Below, piece by piece: positions 34,543 through 41,873 of a DNA stretch of 45,138 nt (its first letter is position 1; the number at the start of each line of letters is the position of its first letter). Source of the stretch: JAAYDY01 sp964500225 (GTDB taxonomy: Bacteria; Planctomycetota; Phycisphaerae; FEN-1346; JAACEH01); the NCBI GenBank assembly GCA_964500225.1, contig CAZCOA010000022.1, forward strand, positions 1 to 45,138, in the 5' to 3' direction. Below the pieces are notes generated by a model that saw only the letters and a list, made by a program, of their open reading frames with translations, did not search any database and had not been told where the DNA came from. The translations under genes were made by a program, and so were the position numbers.

Positions 34543-36876
34543 TCAGGAAACAACGCCCTTGAGCATTCGTGACAGCAATTCCACGGCCGCCAACTTGTCG
34601 GGAATGGCATAGCCGCCCGTCAAGTCCGGATCCTGGTGCAGCGGCGGCCGCAGGTTGGCCAGCCCCACGCAGCTTGGGCACCCATAGTCGCACGGACATT
34701 GTTCGAGCAGTGTGCGGCACATTTCCAGCCACGGCTCGATCAGTTCGTATCCTCGTTGCGAGAAACCCAGGCCGCCCAGGAACCGGTCGTACACGAACAT
34801 GGTCGGTACGCCGGTGCCCGAGCTGTTGCAGACGCCCGACAAGTCCTTGCGGTCGCACATGGCCAGCACCGGCAGCGTCACGAGCATTGCGTTGCGGATG
34901 CCAACCAGTCCCTCGACCGGCTTCAGCCCCATGCGCGCCACGTCGGCCAACATCTCCGTGTCCGGCACAATCCAGACGCCCGTGGTCAGGAGCGTCTGGC
35001 TCGGCAAGTCCAGGGCCGTCTGGCCGATGTTTTCCATCGTGTAATACCGGATCTTCTTGAAGGCCACCGTCGCCCAGATGACGTTCAATTCCCCGAAGAA
35101 GGCAGTCGCTCGGCCTCCAACAGGCTTCTCGGCCCGCTGTCTGACAATAGTACACTGGTCCGCCAGCACCGGCTGGGTGTAGTAGTCGGTGTCGGCCCGC
35201 TCAATGTACGCCACCTTGCCCTGAAGGTCCAGCTCGCGGACCTGGTACGACTGTCCCTCGTGCAGGTAGATGCCCTCGGGATAGACCAGTTCCGGCGCAC
35301 TGATCGCGTCCACATTGCCGACCAGTTGCCGTTTGCCGCCGGTCGTGTCCACAATGCTGAACGTGTTATCGCTGATGTTGCGCAGGTTCATTTGCTGCGA
35401 CGGCACTTCGGTGCACGCCCAGAAGTCGCGGTCGCCGATCCGCCGCGTGCGCCCGTCGGCCGCCAGCACCTGGCGCACCTCCTCGGTGGCTGAACCGAAC
35501 AGCACCGCGTCCTGCGGTCCGAGGGGGAGTTCCACGGCCGCACAGGCCAGATGGTTCGCCAGGATGTACGGGTTCTCGATGTCCACGATCCCCTGCTCCA
35601 CCGGGCGGCTGAAGAAGTAGTCCGGATGTCGGATCAGATACTGGTCGATCGGATCGTTGTAGGCCACCAGAACGGTCAGGGACTCCTTGTCGCCGCGTCC
35701 CGCCCGGCCCGACTGCTGCCACGTCGAGGCGATGGTCCCCGGAAAACCGACCAGCACGGCCGCATCCAGCCCGCCCACGTCGATGCCCAGTTCCAGGGCA
35801 TTCGTCGAGGCCACGCCGAGCAGTTCGCCGCTGAACAGCGCTTGCTCAATGGCCCGGCGCTGCTCGGGCAGATATCCGCCGCGATACGGCCGCACACGAT
35901 CCGCCAGGGCCCGGTGCTTGCCTTCGCGGAGCTTGTCCGTGGCATACCGGTACACCAGTTCCGCGACGACGCGGGCTTTCGTGAAGACGATCGTCTGCAC
36001 GTGACGGGTGACCAGTTCGACGAACAGTTCCGTGGCCTCTATGTTCGCCGACCGCCGCGCGAGATGGTCGGCCGAGGTTTCCGGCGGGTTCCACAGGACA
36101 AAACTCCGCGGCCCGCGCGGGCTGCCGTCGTCATCGATCAGCCGGCACCGCCGCCCCGTGAGCCGATCGGCTAGCTCCTGTGGATTCGCAATCGTCGCCG
36201 AGGCACAGATGAACTGCGGCCGCGAACCGTAATGCCGACACACCCGCTCCAGGCGGCGCAGCACCATGGCCACGTTGCTGCCGAAGATGCCGCGATAGGT
36301 GTGCAGTTCGTCCACCACCACATAGCGCAGCCTCTGGAGAAACGACGCCCACCGCCCATGGTACGGCAGAATGCCCACGTGCAACATATCCGGGTTCGAG
36401 AGCACGACGTTGGCCTGCGTGCGGATGCGGCGGCGGTCGCTCTGCGGCGTGTCGCCGTCGTACACCGCCGGCTGAAGCACGCGGTCGCCCTGCGGCAACG
36501 CCGCCTGCCAGGCGTGCAGCGTCTTCAGTTGGTCGCGCGATAACGCCTTCGTCGGAAACAGGTACAGCGCGCGGCCCTCCGGATCGTCCATCAGGCTCTC
36601 CAGCACCGGCAGGTTGTAACACATGGTTTTGCCGCTGGCGGTGCCGGTCACAATCGCCACGTCGTCCCCCGAGCGAATGTAATCAATAGCCGTCGCCTGA
36701 TGACTGTACAGTTGCGAGATGCCCCAGCCGCGCAGAACATCGGCCAGCAACGGATGCAGCGGCGCCGTCGGGGCCGCATACCGGGCCTCGCGAGCCGCCA
36801 GACGCTCCACATGAACCATCCGGTGGCGGTACCGCCTATCGCGCTGCAATTCGTCCAGCACGCCCTTGACGTCCAT
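34543..36876 (-). CDS. mrfA: MrfA-like DEAD/DEAH helicase with DUF1998-type C-terminus
   Basis: 777 residues. RecA-like motor: Walker A TGTASGKT (77-84), motif II DELH (189-192), motif III SAT (226-228), motif VI QSGRAGRG. Downstream, a middle region found in this family and a C-terminal metal-binding domain with clustered cysteines (MCRTLLEQCPCDYGCPSC). Members unwind DNA 3' to 5' from lesions; with MrfB it is a mitomycin-repair system. ATG 36876 chosen because homology begins there; the frame extends 43 codons further upstream through Arg/Gly-rich sequence. No strong promoter found; it may be read through from the secreted-protein gene upstream. Confidence 0.9.
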   Translation of the reverse strand: MDVKGVLDELQRDRRYRHRMVHVERLAAREARYAAPTAPLHPLLADVLRGWGISQLYSHQATAIDYIRSGDDVAIVTGTASGKTMCYNLPVLESLMDDPEGRALYLFPTKALSRDQLKTLHAWQAALPQGDRVLQPAVYDGDTPQSDRRRIRTQANVVLSNPDMLHVGILPYHGRWASFLQRLRYVVVDELHTYRGIFGSNVAMVLRRLERVCRHYGSRPQFICASATIANPQELADRLTGRRCRLIDDDGSPRGPRSFVLWNPPETSADHLARRSANIEATELFVELVTRHVQTIVFTKARVVAELVYRYATDKLREGKHRALADRVRPYRGGYLPEQRRAIEQALFSGELLGVASTNALELGIDVGGLDAAVLVGFPGTIASTWQQSGRAGRGDKESLTVLVAYNDPIDQYLIRHPDYFFSRPVEQGIVDIENPYILANHLACAAVELPLGPQDAVLFGSATEEVRQVLAADGRTRRIGDRDFWACTEVPSQQMNLRNISDNTFSIVDTTGGKRQLVGNVDAISAPELVYPEGIYLHEGQSYQVRELDLQGKVAYIERADTDYYTQPVLADQCTIVRQRAEKPVGGRATAFFGELNVIWATVAFKKIRYYTMENIGQTALDLPSQTLLTTGVWIVPDTEMLADVARMGLKPVEGLVGIRNAMLVTLPVLAMCDRKDLSGVCNSSGTGVPTMFVYDRFLGGLGFSQRGYELIEPWLEMCRTLLEQCPCDYGCPSCVGLANLRPPLHQDPDLTGGYAIPDKLAAVELLSRMLKGVVS

Positions 36877-37018
36877 CCCGGCCACTCCGAAATAAAACGG
36901 GACGCACGACCGAGCCTGCCCGGCCCGTCGTCCGTCCCGTGCCACTGTCATATGTCCGCCGACCGGTCGTCGCGGCTCCCCTCCGGCAAGAGGCTGCCGC
37001 CGCACGGTCCGTCTCGCC

Positions 37019-38602
37019 CTACGGCGACGGCGTGACAGGCATCCGTGTGTCCGGCTTCACCACTTGGATAAACGCCGGATTACTGACGATCTTGCCTTGC
37101 CACAACCTCGGTCCCTCGTTGCCTCGAGGCTTGATACTGTAGGTGACCTGGACCTTGTAGGTGCCCGGCTCGTCGAAAGAGAACAACGTCATACCGTCGC
37201 GCTCGTAGCAGGCCTGTTGCGGCGACTTATCACTGCTCCCCTCCACCAGGCTGCTGGCATCGCGACCGTACCAACTGTTCACGTTGACCACCTTGCCCCA
37301 GAAGCCAAGACGCCGCAGGTAGGCATACGGATAGAACGCCCCCCCAGCCGCCGGCTCGTCCTCGGTCGGCCGCTGGAATATCTGCCGCACGGCCGGACTT
37401 CCGGCCTGTTCCTGGACCGACACCAGCAGCGTCCGCTCCAGCCGCGCGTCGATCGTCACCGGTATGTCCCCCACGTTGATCACGCGGACCTCCATGAGAA
37501 TCGGCTCGCCAACGGTGTATTCCGCCTTCACCGGCTTCAGCAACAGCGACAGCCCGTTGACCGGCTCGCCCGGACGATAGGCCTCAGGCGACGGAACTCG
37601 CACGGCCAAGGGCCTTTGCGGCTCATCGGCCGGCTGCGCCACCGCCGGTCGAGGCTCCGCCGCCGCAATCACCTGGACGTTTATCGTGTTCGATTGCAGA
37701 AGGTCCCTGCCCTCGGGACCGTCCAATTGCAGACGCACCATATAGTTGCCCGGAGCCGACAGATCGAAGTACCGGCCCAGGTCCAATTCCTTCTCGTAGT
37801 CCCGCTCACCGCGGATGACCAGCGGCATCTGTGTGGCCTCGCCGACGTGCAGCGTGTCCTTGGCTGGCGCCGGATTGCCACGACTGTCGATGACCTGGAT
37901 CGTTCCTCGCCCCGACACGTACAGGCCTCCGTCGCGAATCTCTAGCGGTGCCGCGTCGTACATGACCGCCTCGGTCCCGGCGTTCTCGATCGTGACGCGG
38001 ACCAGGGCGGGCTTGCCCACCTGAAACGGCGGATTCACCGGCGTAATGCGCACTCGCAGCGCCCCGGAGGCCACAGACGGAGCCGCCGTGGGTCCGGTCG
38101 CCGGCGTCTCGGCCGCCGCCGCGGCCGGGGCCTTGCCCTCGGCCAGTTCCAGCATCTTGGCCGCTTCCGCGGTGTTCGTCGCGAATCCGGCGGACTGAAT
38201 CAGACCGAAGTGCCCTGCCCCCAGTTTGTCCAGCGGCTCCAGAGGCAGTACGAACTCCACGCCCGACACGTTGTGGCGCGACATGCCCAGGTCCGCGAAC
38301 GGACTGGCCAGGTGAACTTGGATGGCCTCGTCCTTGCACTCACCACGGACTACGCGCACCACGCGGAACGGCACCTGCCAGGCCAGACCGGTACCGTTAA
38401 CACCCTCGGCCCCCTGGGATGCGGGAACGCCCGTCGCCTGCGCCACAACCACAGCCTTGGCGCTGCCGACAATCGACTTCAACTCGTCCAGGCTGAAGCG
38501 ACGGCCCAACTCCTGGGCCGACGCGCTCACCGACAACAGGCCACCCACGGCACACAGAATCGCCGCTACGACGGCTCGCAATACATACGACATGGGTTTC
38601 AC
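37019..38602 (-). CDS. Secreted protein of unknown function, two Ig-like/CARDB-like domains
   Basis: 527 residues. Signal peptide MKPMSYVLRAVVAAILCAVGGLLSVSASA, cleavage after ASA. An N-terminal domain (~30-155) is followed by an Ala/Pro linker (~156-185), then two beta-rich domains starting near VNPPFQVGKPALVRVTIENAG and VKAEYTVGEPILMEVRVINVG, each with the G-[KE]-P-x-[LV] beta-strand pattern of CARDB/Ig-like adhesion or carbohydrate-contact modules. Extracytoplasmic; structural or binding role likely, enzyme activity not seen. Promoter at 38737-38764. ATG at 38602 or 38593. Confidence 0.75.
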   Translation of the reverse strand: MKPMSYVLRAVVAAILCAVGGLLSVSASAQELGRRFSLDELKSIVGSAKAVVVAQATGVPASQGAEGVNGTGLAWQVPFRVVRVVRGECKDEAIQVHLASPFADLGMSRHNVSGVEFVLPLEPLDKLGAGHFGLIQSAGFATNTAEAAKMLELAEGKAPAAAAAETPATGPTAAPSVASGALRVRITPVNPPFQVGKPALVRVTIENAGTEAVMYDAAPLEIRDGGLYVSGRGTIQVIDSRGNPAPAKDTLHVGEATQMPLVIRGERDYEKELDLGRYFDLSAPGNYMVRLQLDGPEGRDLLQSNTINVQVIAAAEPRPAVAQPADEPQRPLAVRVPSPEAYRPGEPVNGLSLLLKPVKAEYTVGEPILMEVRVINVGDIPVTIDARLERTLLVSVQEQAGSPAVRQIFQRPTEDEPAAGGAFYPYAYLRRLGFWGKVVNVNSWYGRDASSLVEGSSDKSPQQACYERDGMTLFSFDEPGTYKVQVTYSIKPRGNEGPRLWQGKIVSNPAFIQVVKPDTRMPVTPSP

Positions 38603-38736
38603 GGGTTCTTCCTCATTAGCGGGCTCTCAACACAGCGCGGACACGTGTTCGAGAGGGATGAATAAGAGCCGAACACCCCGTGTCCACCGCAGCCCCCGCC
38701 CTGTACGCCCCGAATCGCCGGGGCCCAATTCCGCGT

Positions 38737-38764
38737 ATTTTACCCCACGGCCCCCCGAAAGCAA
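38737..38764 (-). promoter_or_regulatory. Sigma-70 promoter of the secreted CARDB-like gene (and possibly mrfAB)
   Basis: Minus strand TTGCTT, 16-bp spacer, TAAAAT; about 135 bases from the start. The next genes downstream, mrfA and mrfB, run the same way. Confidence 0.55.
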
Positions 38765-38894
38765 GCACTTCCGCCGCTGGATAGGCAATCAGCCCGTTGC
38801 CGCTGCGGCACCCAACCAACGTCCTCGGTTTGGAGCACCGCGAACCGAACAAAGGCCACCAAGGGACACAAGACAGGCACAAGCGGATGAGGGG

Positions 38895-38923
38895 TTGACA
38901 GGATATGCCCTGAGTGCTATTTA
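38895..38923 (+). promoter_or_regulatory. Sigma-70 promoter of ino1
   Basis: TTGACA, 17-bp spacer, TATTTA; 56 bases from the start codon. It is divergent from the promoter at 38737-38764, with about 130 bp between them. Confidence 0.7.
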
Positions 38924-38979
38924 TGAACTTTAAGTGTTCCCTTTTGGATCTAATCGGGTAGGAAAGGTCGGGCTGTGTC

Positions 38980-40089
38980 ATGGCAAAGAAGATTCGTCTG
39001 GCGGTCAATGGCGTCGGGAACTGTGCGTCCAGTCTGCTTCAGGGCATTGTTTACTACGCGCGTCGAGAGAGACAGAAGAAGCGGGAAGAGCATCTGGGGC
39101 TGATGCACTATCGGATCGGCCCGTACGCACCGGGCGACATCGAGGTCGTGGCAGCCTTCGATATCGACCGCCGCAAGGTTGGCCAGACGATTGATAAAGC
39201 CATTTTCGCACCGCCGAACTGCACCCAGGATATCGTCCGTCCGATGCCGAAGTCGAAGGTGAAAGTGCAGATGGCCAACATACTGGACGGCGTGGCCGAG
39301 CACATGAAGGAGTTCCCCGAGAATCAGCGATTCGAGCCGGCGTCGGCCAAGCCGGTAAACATGGCCAAAGTGCTCCGCGATTCGGGGGCCGAGATCCTGG
39401 TCAACTACCTTCCGGTCGGCAGCCAGAAGGCCACCGAGGCGGTGGCCGAGGCATGTCTGAAGTCGGGGGTCAGCCTGGTCAACTGCATCCCTGTATTTAT
39501 CGTCAGCCATCCGACATGGGCGGACCAGTTCGCCAAGAGAGGTATTCCCTGCGTAGGCGACGATATCAAGGCCCAGATCGGCGCCACGATCGTTCACCGG
39601 ACACTGACGCGGCTGTTCGTCGAGCGCGGGGCCGCCATCGACGGCACATATCAGCTCAACGTCGGCGGCAACACGGACTTCCTGAACATGCTGAAGCGCG
39701 AGCGACTGGCTTCGAAAAAGATTTCAAAGACCGAGGCCGTGACAAGCCAACTGGAAACGCCGCTCTCGCCCGACCAGGTCCATATCGGCCCGGCCGACTA
39801 CGTGCCGTGGATCAAGGACAACAAGATCTGCTTCCTTCGCATGGAGGGCCGCGGCTTCGCGGGCGTTCCGCTAAACCTCGAGTTGCGGCTGAGCGTGGAA
39901 GATTCGCCCAACTCCGCCGGCGTAGCCATCGACGCCATCCGCTGCTGCAAGCTCGCCCGGGATCGCGGCATAAGCGGCCCGCTAACCAGCATTGCAGCAT
40001 ATACGATGAAACATCCGCCGCAGCAGTTCACGGACAACGTCGCCCGCCAGATGGTCGAGGAGTTCATCCTCGGACAGCGGGAGCGGTGA
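38980..40089 (+). CDS. ino1: myo-Inositol-1-phosphate synthase
   Basis: 369 residues, the short prokaryotic form. NAD-binding loop near VNGVGNCASSLLQG, then the family block LVNYLPVGSQKATE, GDDIKAQIGATIVHRTL and the active-site LNVGGNTDFLNML (lysines just after, at KRERLASKK). Converts glucose-6-phosphate to inositol-1-phosphate, with internal NAD recycling. Followed 130 bp later by a CDP-alcohol phosphatidyltransferase, which could attach inositol phosphate to a lipid. Promoter at 38895. Confidence 0.95.
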   Translation: MAKKIRLAVNGVGNCASSLLQGIVYYARRERQKKREEHLGLMHYRIGPYAPGDIEVVAAFDIDRRKVGQTIDKAIFAPPNCTQDIVRPMPKSKVKVQMANILDGVAEHMKEFPENQRFEPASAKPVNMAKVLRDSGAEILVNYLPVGSQKATEAVAEACLKSGVSLVNCIPVFIVSHPTWADQFAKRGIPCVGDDIKAQIGATIVHRTLTRLFVERGAAIDGTYQLNVGGNTDFLNMLKRERLASKKISKTEAVTSQLETPLSPDQVHIGPADYVPWIKDNKICFLRMEGRGFAGVPLNLELRLSVEDSPNSAGVAIDAIRCCKLARDRGISGPLTSIAAYTMKHPPQQFTDNVARQMVEEFILGQRER

Positions 40090-40119
40090 TTGCACCTCGA
40101 TGCGGACGGTTCGGCCTGC

Positions 40120-40137
40120 CCGACCTGCGCAGGTCGG
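40120..40137. repeat. Perfect 18-bp palindrome between ino1 and the phosphatidyltransferase
   Basis: CCGACCTGCGCAGGTCGG is fully self-complementary. It may form a hairpin with a GCGC-centred loop in the transcript. No T-run follows, so transcription may continue into the next gene. Confidence 0.6.
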
Positions 40138-40219
40138 TGGGCGCTCGGTCCGACGTCGTGGCAGAAGCAATGTGCATACACATCACGGACCCGTGTAGCG
40201 GTCTGGGGAGAATCCGCAG

Positions 40220-41032
40220 TTGAGGACGGCTTCGAAACTCATCGGCGACTTCTTCGTGTGGTCGCGCGACCACGTGGCCCGCGGCCTGATCCGCCTGGGC
40301 GTCACCCCAAACATCCTGACCGTCATCGGACTGCTGGTGACTCTGGTAGCGGCGGCACTGATCGGCGCCGGGCGGGACTATTGGATTGCCGCGGCCGCGG
40401 TCATGATGCTTGCCGGCGCTTGTGACATGCTCGACGGGGCAGTCGCCCGCATTGGCGGCAAGGGTTCGAAATTCGGAGGTATCCTGGACTCGGCATGCGA
40501 CCGCATCAGCGATGTGGCCCTGCTGACTGGCATGGGCTATTACTATGTGATCACCTGGCCGGCCCAGCATCCGGGCCCGCACGGCGAACCGGGCCCGGTC
40601 AACCTGACGTATGCCCTGCTGGCAGTCCTGGCAGTCACCAACAGCATGCTGATCAGCTATGTGCGGGCGCGGGCCGAGGACGAGATTCCCGACTGCGACG
40701 TGGGCTTCTGGAGGCGAGGCGAACGGTTCGCCGGCACAGTGATCGCCCTGTTTGCTCTGAATCTGCCGATGCTAATGTGGGAACTGGGGCTGTGGACCTC
40801 CCTAACAGCCCTTCAGCGGCTGCTGCACGCTCACGCCGTGCTCGCCACGGGCCGATCGCCCGAACGCAAGGGATTGCGCGGCCTCGTGTTGCGGGTAGTG
40901 TTCTTCAACGAACGCCGCGGCAGCCTGCCCTATGACGTTCACACGGGTACGGCCATTGCCCTGCTCCTGTTCGCCCGAATCAGCGATGCGGACCTCCTGC
41001 GCCAGTTGATTCACAGCCTCGGACATGGATAA
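40220..41032 (+). CDS. CDP-alcohol phosphatidyltransferase, probably phosphatidylinositol-phosphate synthase type
   Basis: 270 residues with about six membrane helices. The family signature is complete: CDMLDGAVARIGGKGSKFGG, then ILDSACDRISD, giving D-x2-D-G-x2-A-R-x8-G-x3-D-x3-D. It should condense CDP-diacylglycerol (or an archaeol-type analogue) with an alcohol; because inositol-1-phosphate synthase is directly upstream, inositol phosphate is the likely acceptor (inference). TTG at 40220 is the best start, with GGGGAG nine bases before. In ordinary bacteria such lipids occur mainly in Actinobacteria and some Bacteroidetes. Confidence 0.9.
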   Translation: MRTASKLIGDFFVWSRDHVARGLIRLGVTPNILTVIGLLVTLVAAALIGAGRDYWIAAAAVMMLAGACDMLDGAVARIGGKGSKFGGILDSACDRISDVALLTGMGYYYVITWPAQHPGPHGEPGPVNLTYALLAVLAVTNSMLISYVRARAEDEIPDCDVGFWRRGERFAGTVIALFALNLPMLMWELGLWTSLTALQRLLHAHAVLATGRSPERKGLRGLVLRVVFFNERRGSLPYDVHTGTAIALLLFARISDADLLRQLIHSLGHG

Positions 41033-41035
41033 AAA

Positions 41036-41064
41036 TTGACCCGGGAAAACCGGAACGGTATCAT
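41036..41064 (+). promoter_or_regulatory. Sigma-70 promoter of the LysM lipoprotein gene
   Basis: TTGACC, 17-bp spacer, TATCAT. It predicts a long leader of about 185 bases before the start at 41257. Confidence 0.65.
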
Positions 41065-41128
41065 AAAGCGCTGTAGTGCGGCAAAGGTCGCCGGAGTTTC
41101 GGGACAAGAGGTCAGTTCACGAAGGTCA

Positions 41129-41161
41129 GATCGCGATTTCGAGCATTCGTTCATCGCGGTC
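41129..41161 (+). promoter_or_regulatory. Stem-loop in the long leader of the LysM lipoprotein gene
   Basis: GATCGCGAT pairs with ATCGCGGTC (one G-U) around a 15-base loop. Midway in an unusually long leader; may be regulatory, but no known riboswitch is matched. Confidence 0.35.
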
Positions 41162-41256
41162 CGATTCTGTTCCGTCAGATTGCAGTGCAGCCGAGTGGCG
41201 TCACAAAGCGTGTAATGAGGACCATGAGCATATCGTATTACGTTGGGAGAATCGCG

Positions 41257-41658
41257 ATGAATCACAAAACAGTGGTAACGTTGGCGATGGTGGCCGCTTT
41301 GATCTTGATGGTCGGCGGGTGCCAGAAGAAAAACGCTGTGACTGAGCCGCCGATCGAGATCGGAACCGCTCCCGGCGAAGCGGCGACGTACCAGGAGACA
41401 ACGCCCACAACGACGGCCAACGGCGATCCGGGCATGACGGTCGTTCCGGGGACCGGACAGCCCCCGGTTGGCAGTGACACGACCACCGTGCCGCCGCGCA
41501 CCTACACCGTGCAGAAGGGCGACACACTCTTCAGCCTGGCCCGCCGCTTCTACGGCAACCAGTCGCGGTGGAAGGACATCTACAACGCCAACCGCGACAC
41601 GATCCGCGACCCGAACCTCCTGAAGGTCGGCCAGGTGCTGAAGCTCCCGAGCCAGTAA
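41257..41658 (+). CDS. LysM-domain lipoprotein
   Basis: 133 residues. Signal peptide MNHKTVVTLAMVAALILMVGGC ends in a lipobox (MVGG-C), so Cys is lipidated and the protein sits at a membrane surface. A Thr/Pro-rich, disordered linker (~25-78) leads to one LysM domain (~82-133; YTVQKGDTLFSLARRFYGN to LKVGQVLKLP) that binds the glycan of peptidoglycan. It should anchor the membrane to the wall. GGGAGA 8 bases before ATG 41257; the frame upstream lacks a ribosome site. Stem-loop terminator after it. Confidence 0.9.
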   Translation: MNHKTVVTLAMVAALILMVGGCQKKNAVTEPPIEIGTAPGEAATYQETTPTTTANGDPGMTVVPGTGQPPVGSDTTTVPPRTYTVQKGDTLFSLARRFYGNQSRWKDIYNANRDTIRDPNLLKVGQVLKLPSQ

Positions 41659-41700
41659 CAGTTCCGATTCCGCGCGGGCATTCTGGGGCATTGTGTACAC

Positions 41701-41726
41701 AAGCGGCCGCCTCCGGCCGGCCGCTT
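41701..41726 (+). terminator. Hairpin after the LysM gene
   Basis: AAGCGGCC pairs with GGCCGCTT, with inner GCC/GGC pairs. Followed by CCTTGTCC rather than a T-run, so moderate. Confidence 0.5.
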
Positions 41727-41741
41727 CCTTGTCCGACCGGC

Positions 41742-41755
41742 GCAAGCCGGCTTGC
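41742..41755. repeat. 14-bp palindrome upstream of recG
   Basis: GCAAGCCGGCTTGC is perfectly self-complementary and lies 40 bp before the recG -35 box. Confidence 0.4.
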
Positions 41756-41794
41756 ATTCCCGACGCCGTCCCCGCACAATGCCGAACACAACGG

Positions 41795-41823
41795 TTGACC
41801 CGGCCCGACCCGACTGCTACTGT
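41795..41823 (+). promoter_or_regulatory. Sigma-70 promoter of recG
   Basis: TTGACC, 17-bp spacer, TACTGT; 50 bases before the GTG start. Confidence 0.6.
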
Positions 41824-41873
41824 GCCGACGATCGCACGTGGCATATGTCAGGTCACTGACGGAGGTCGCCCCT

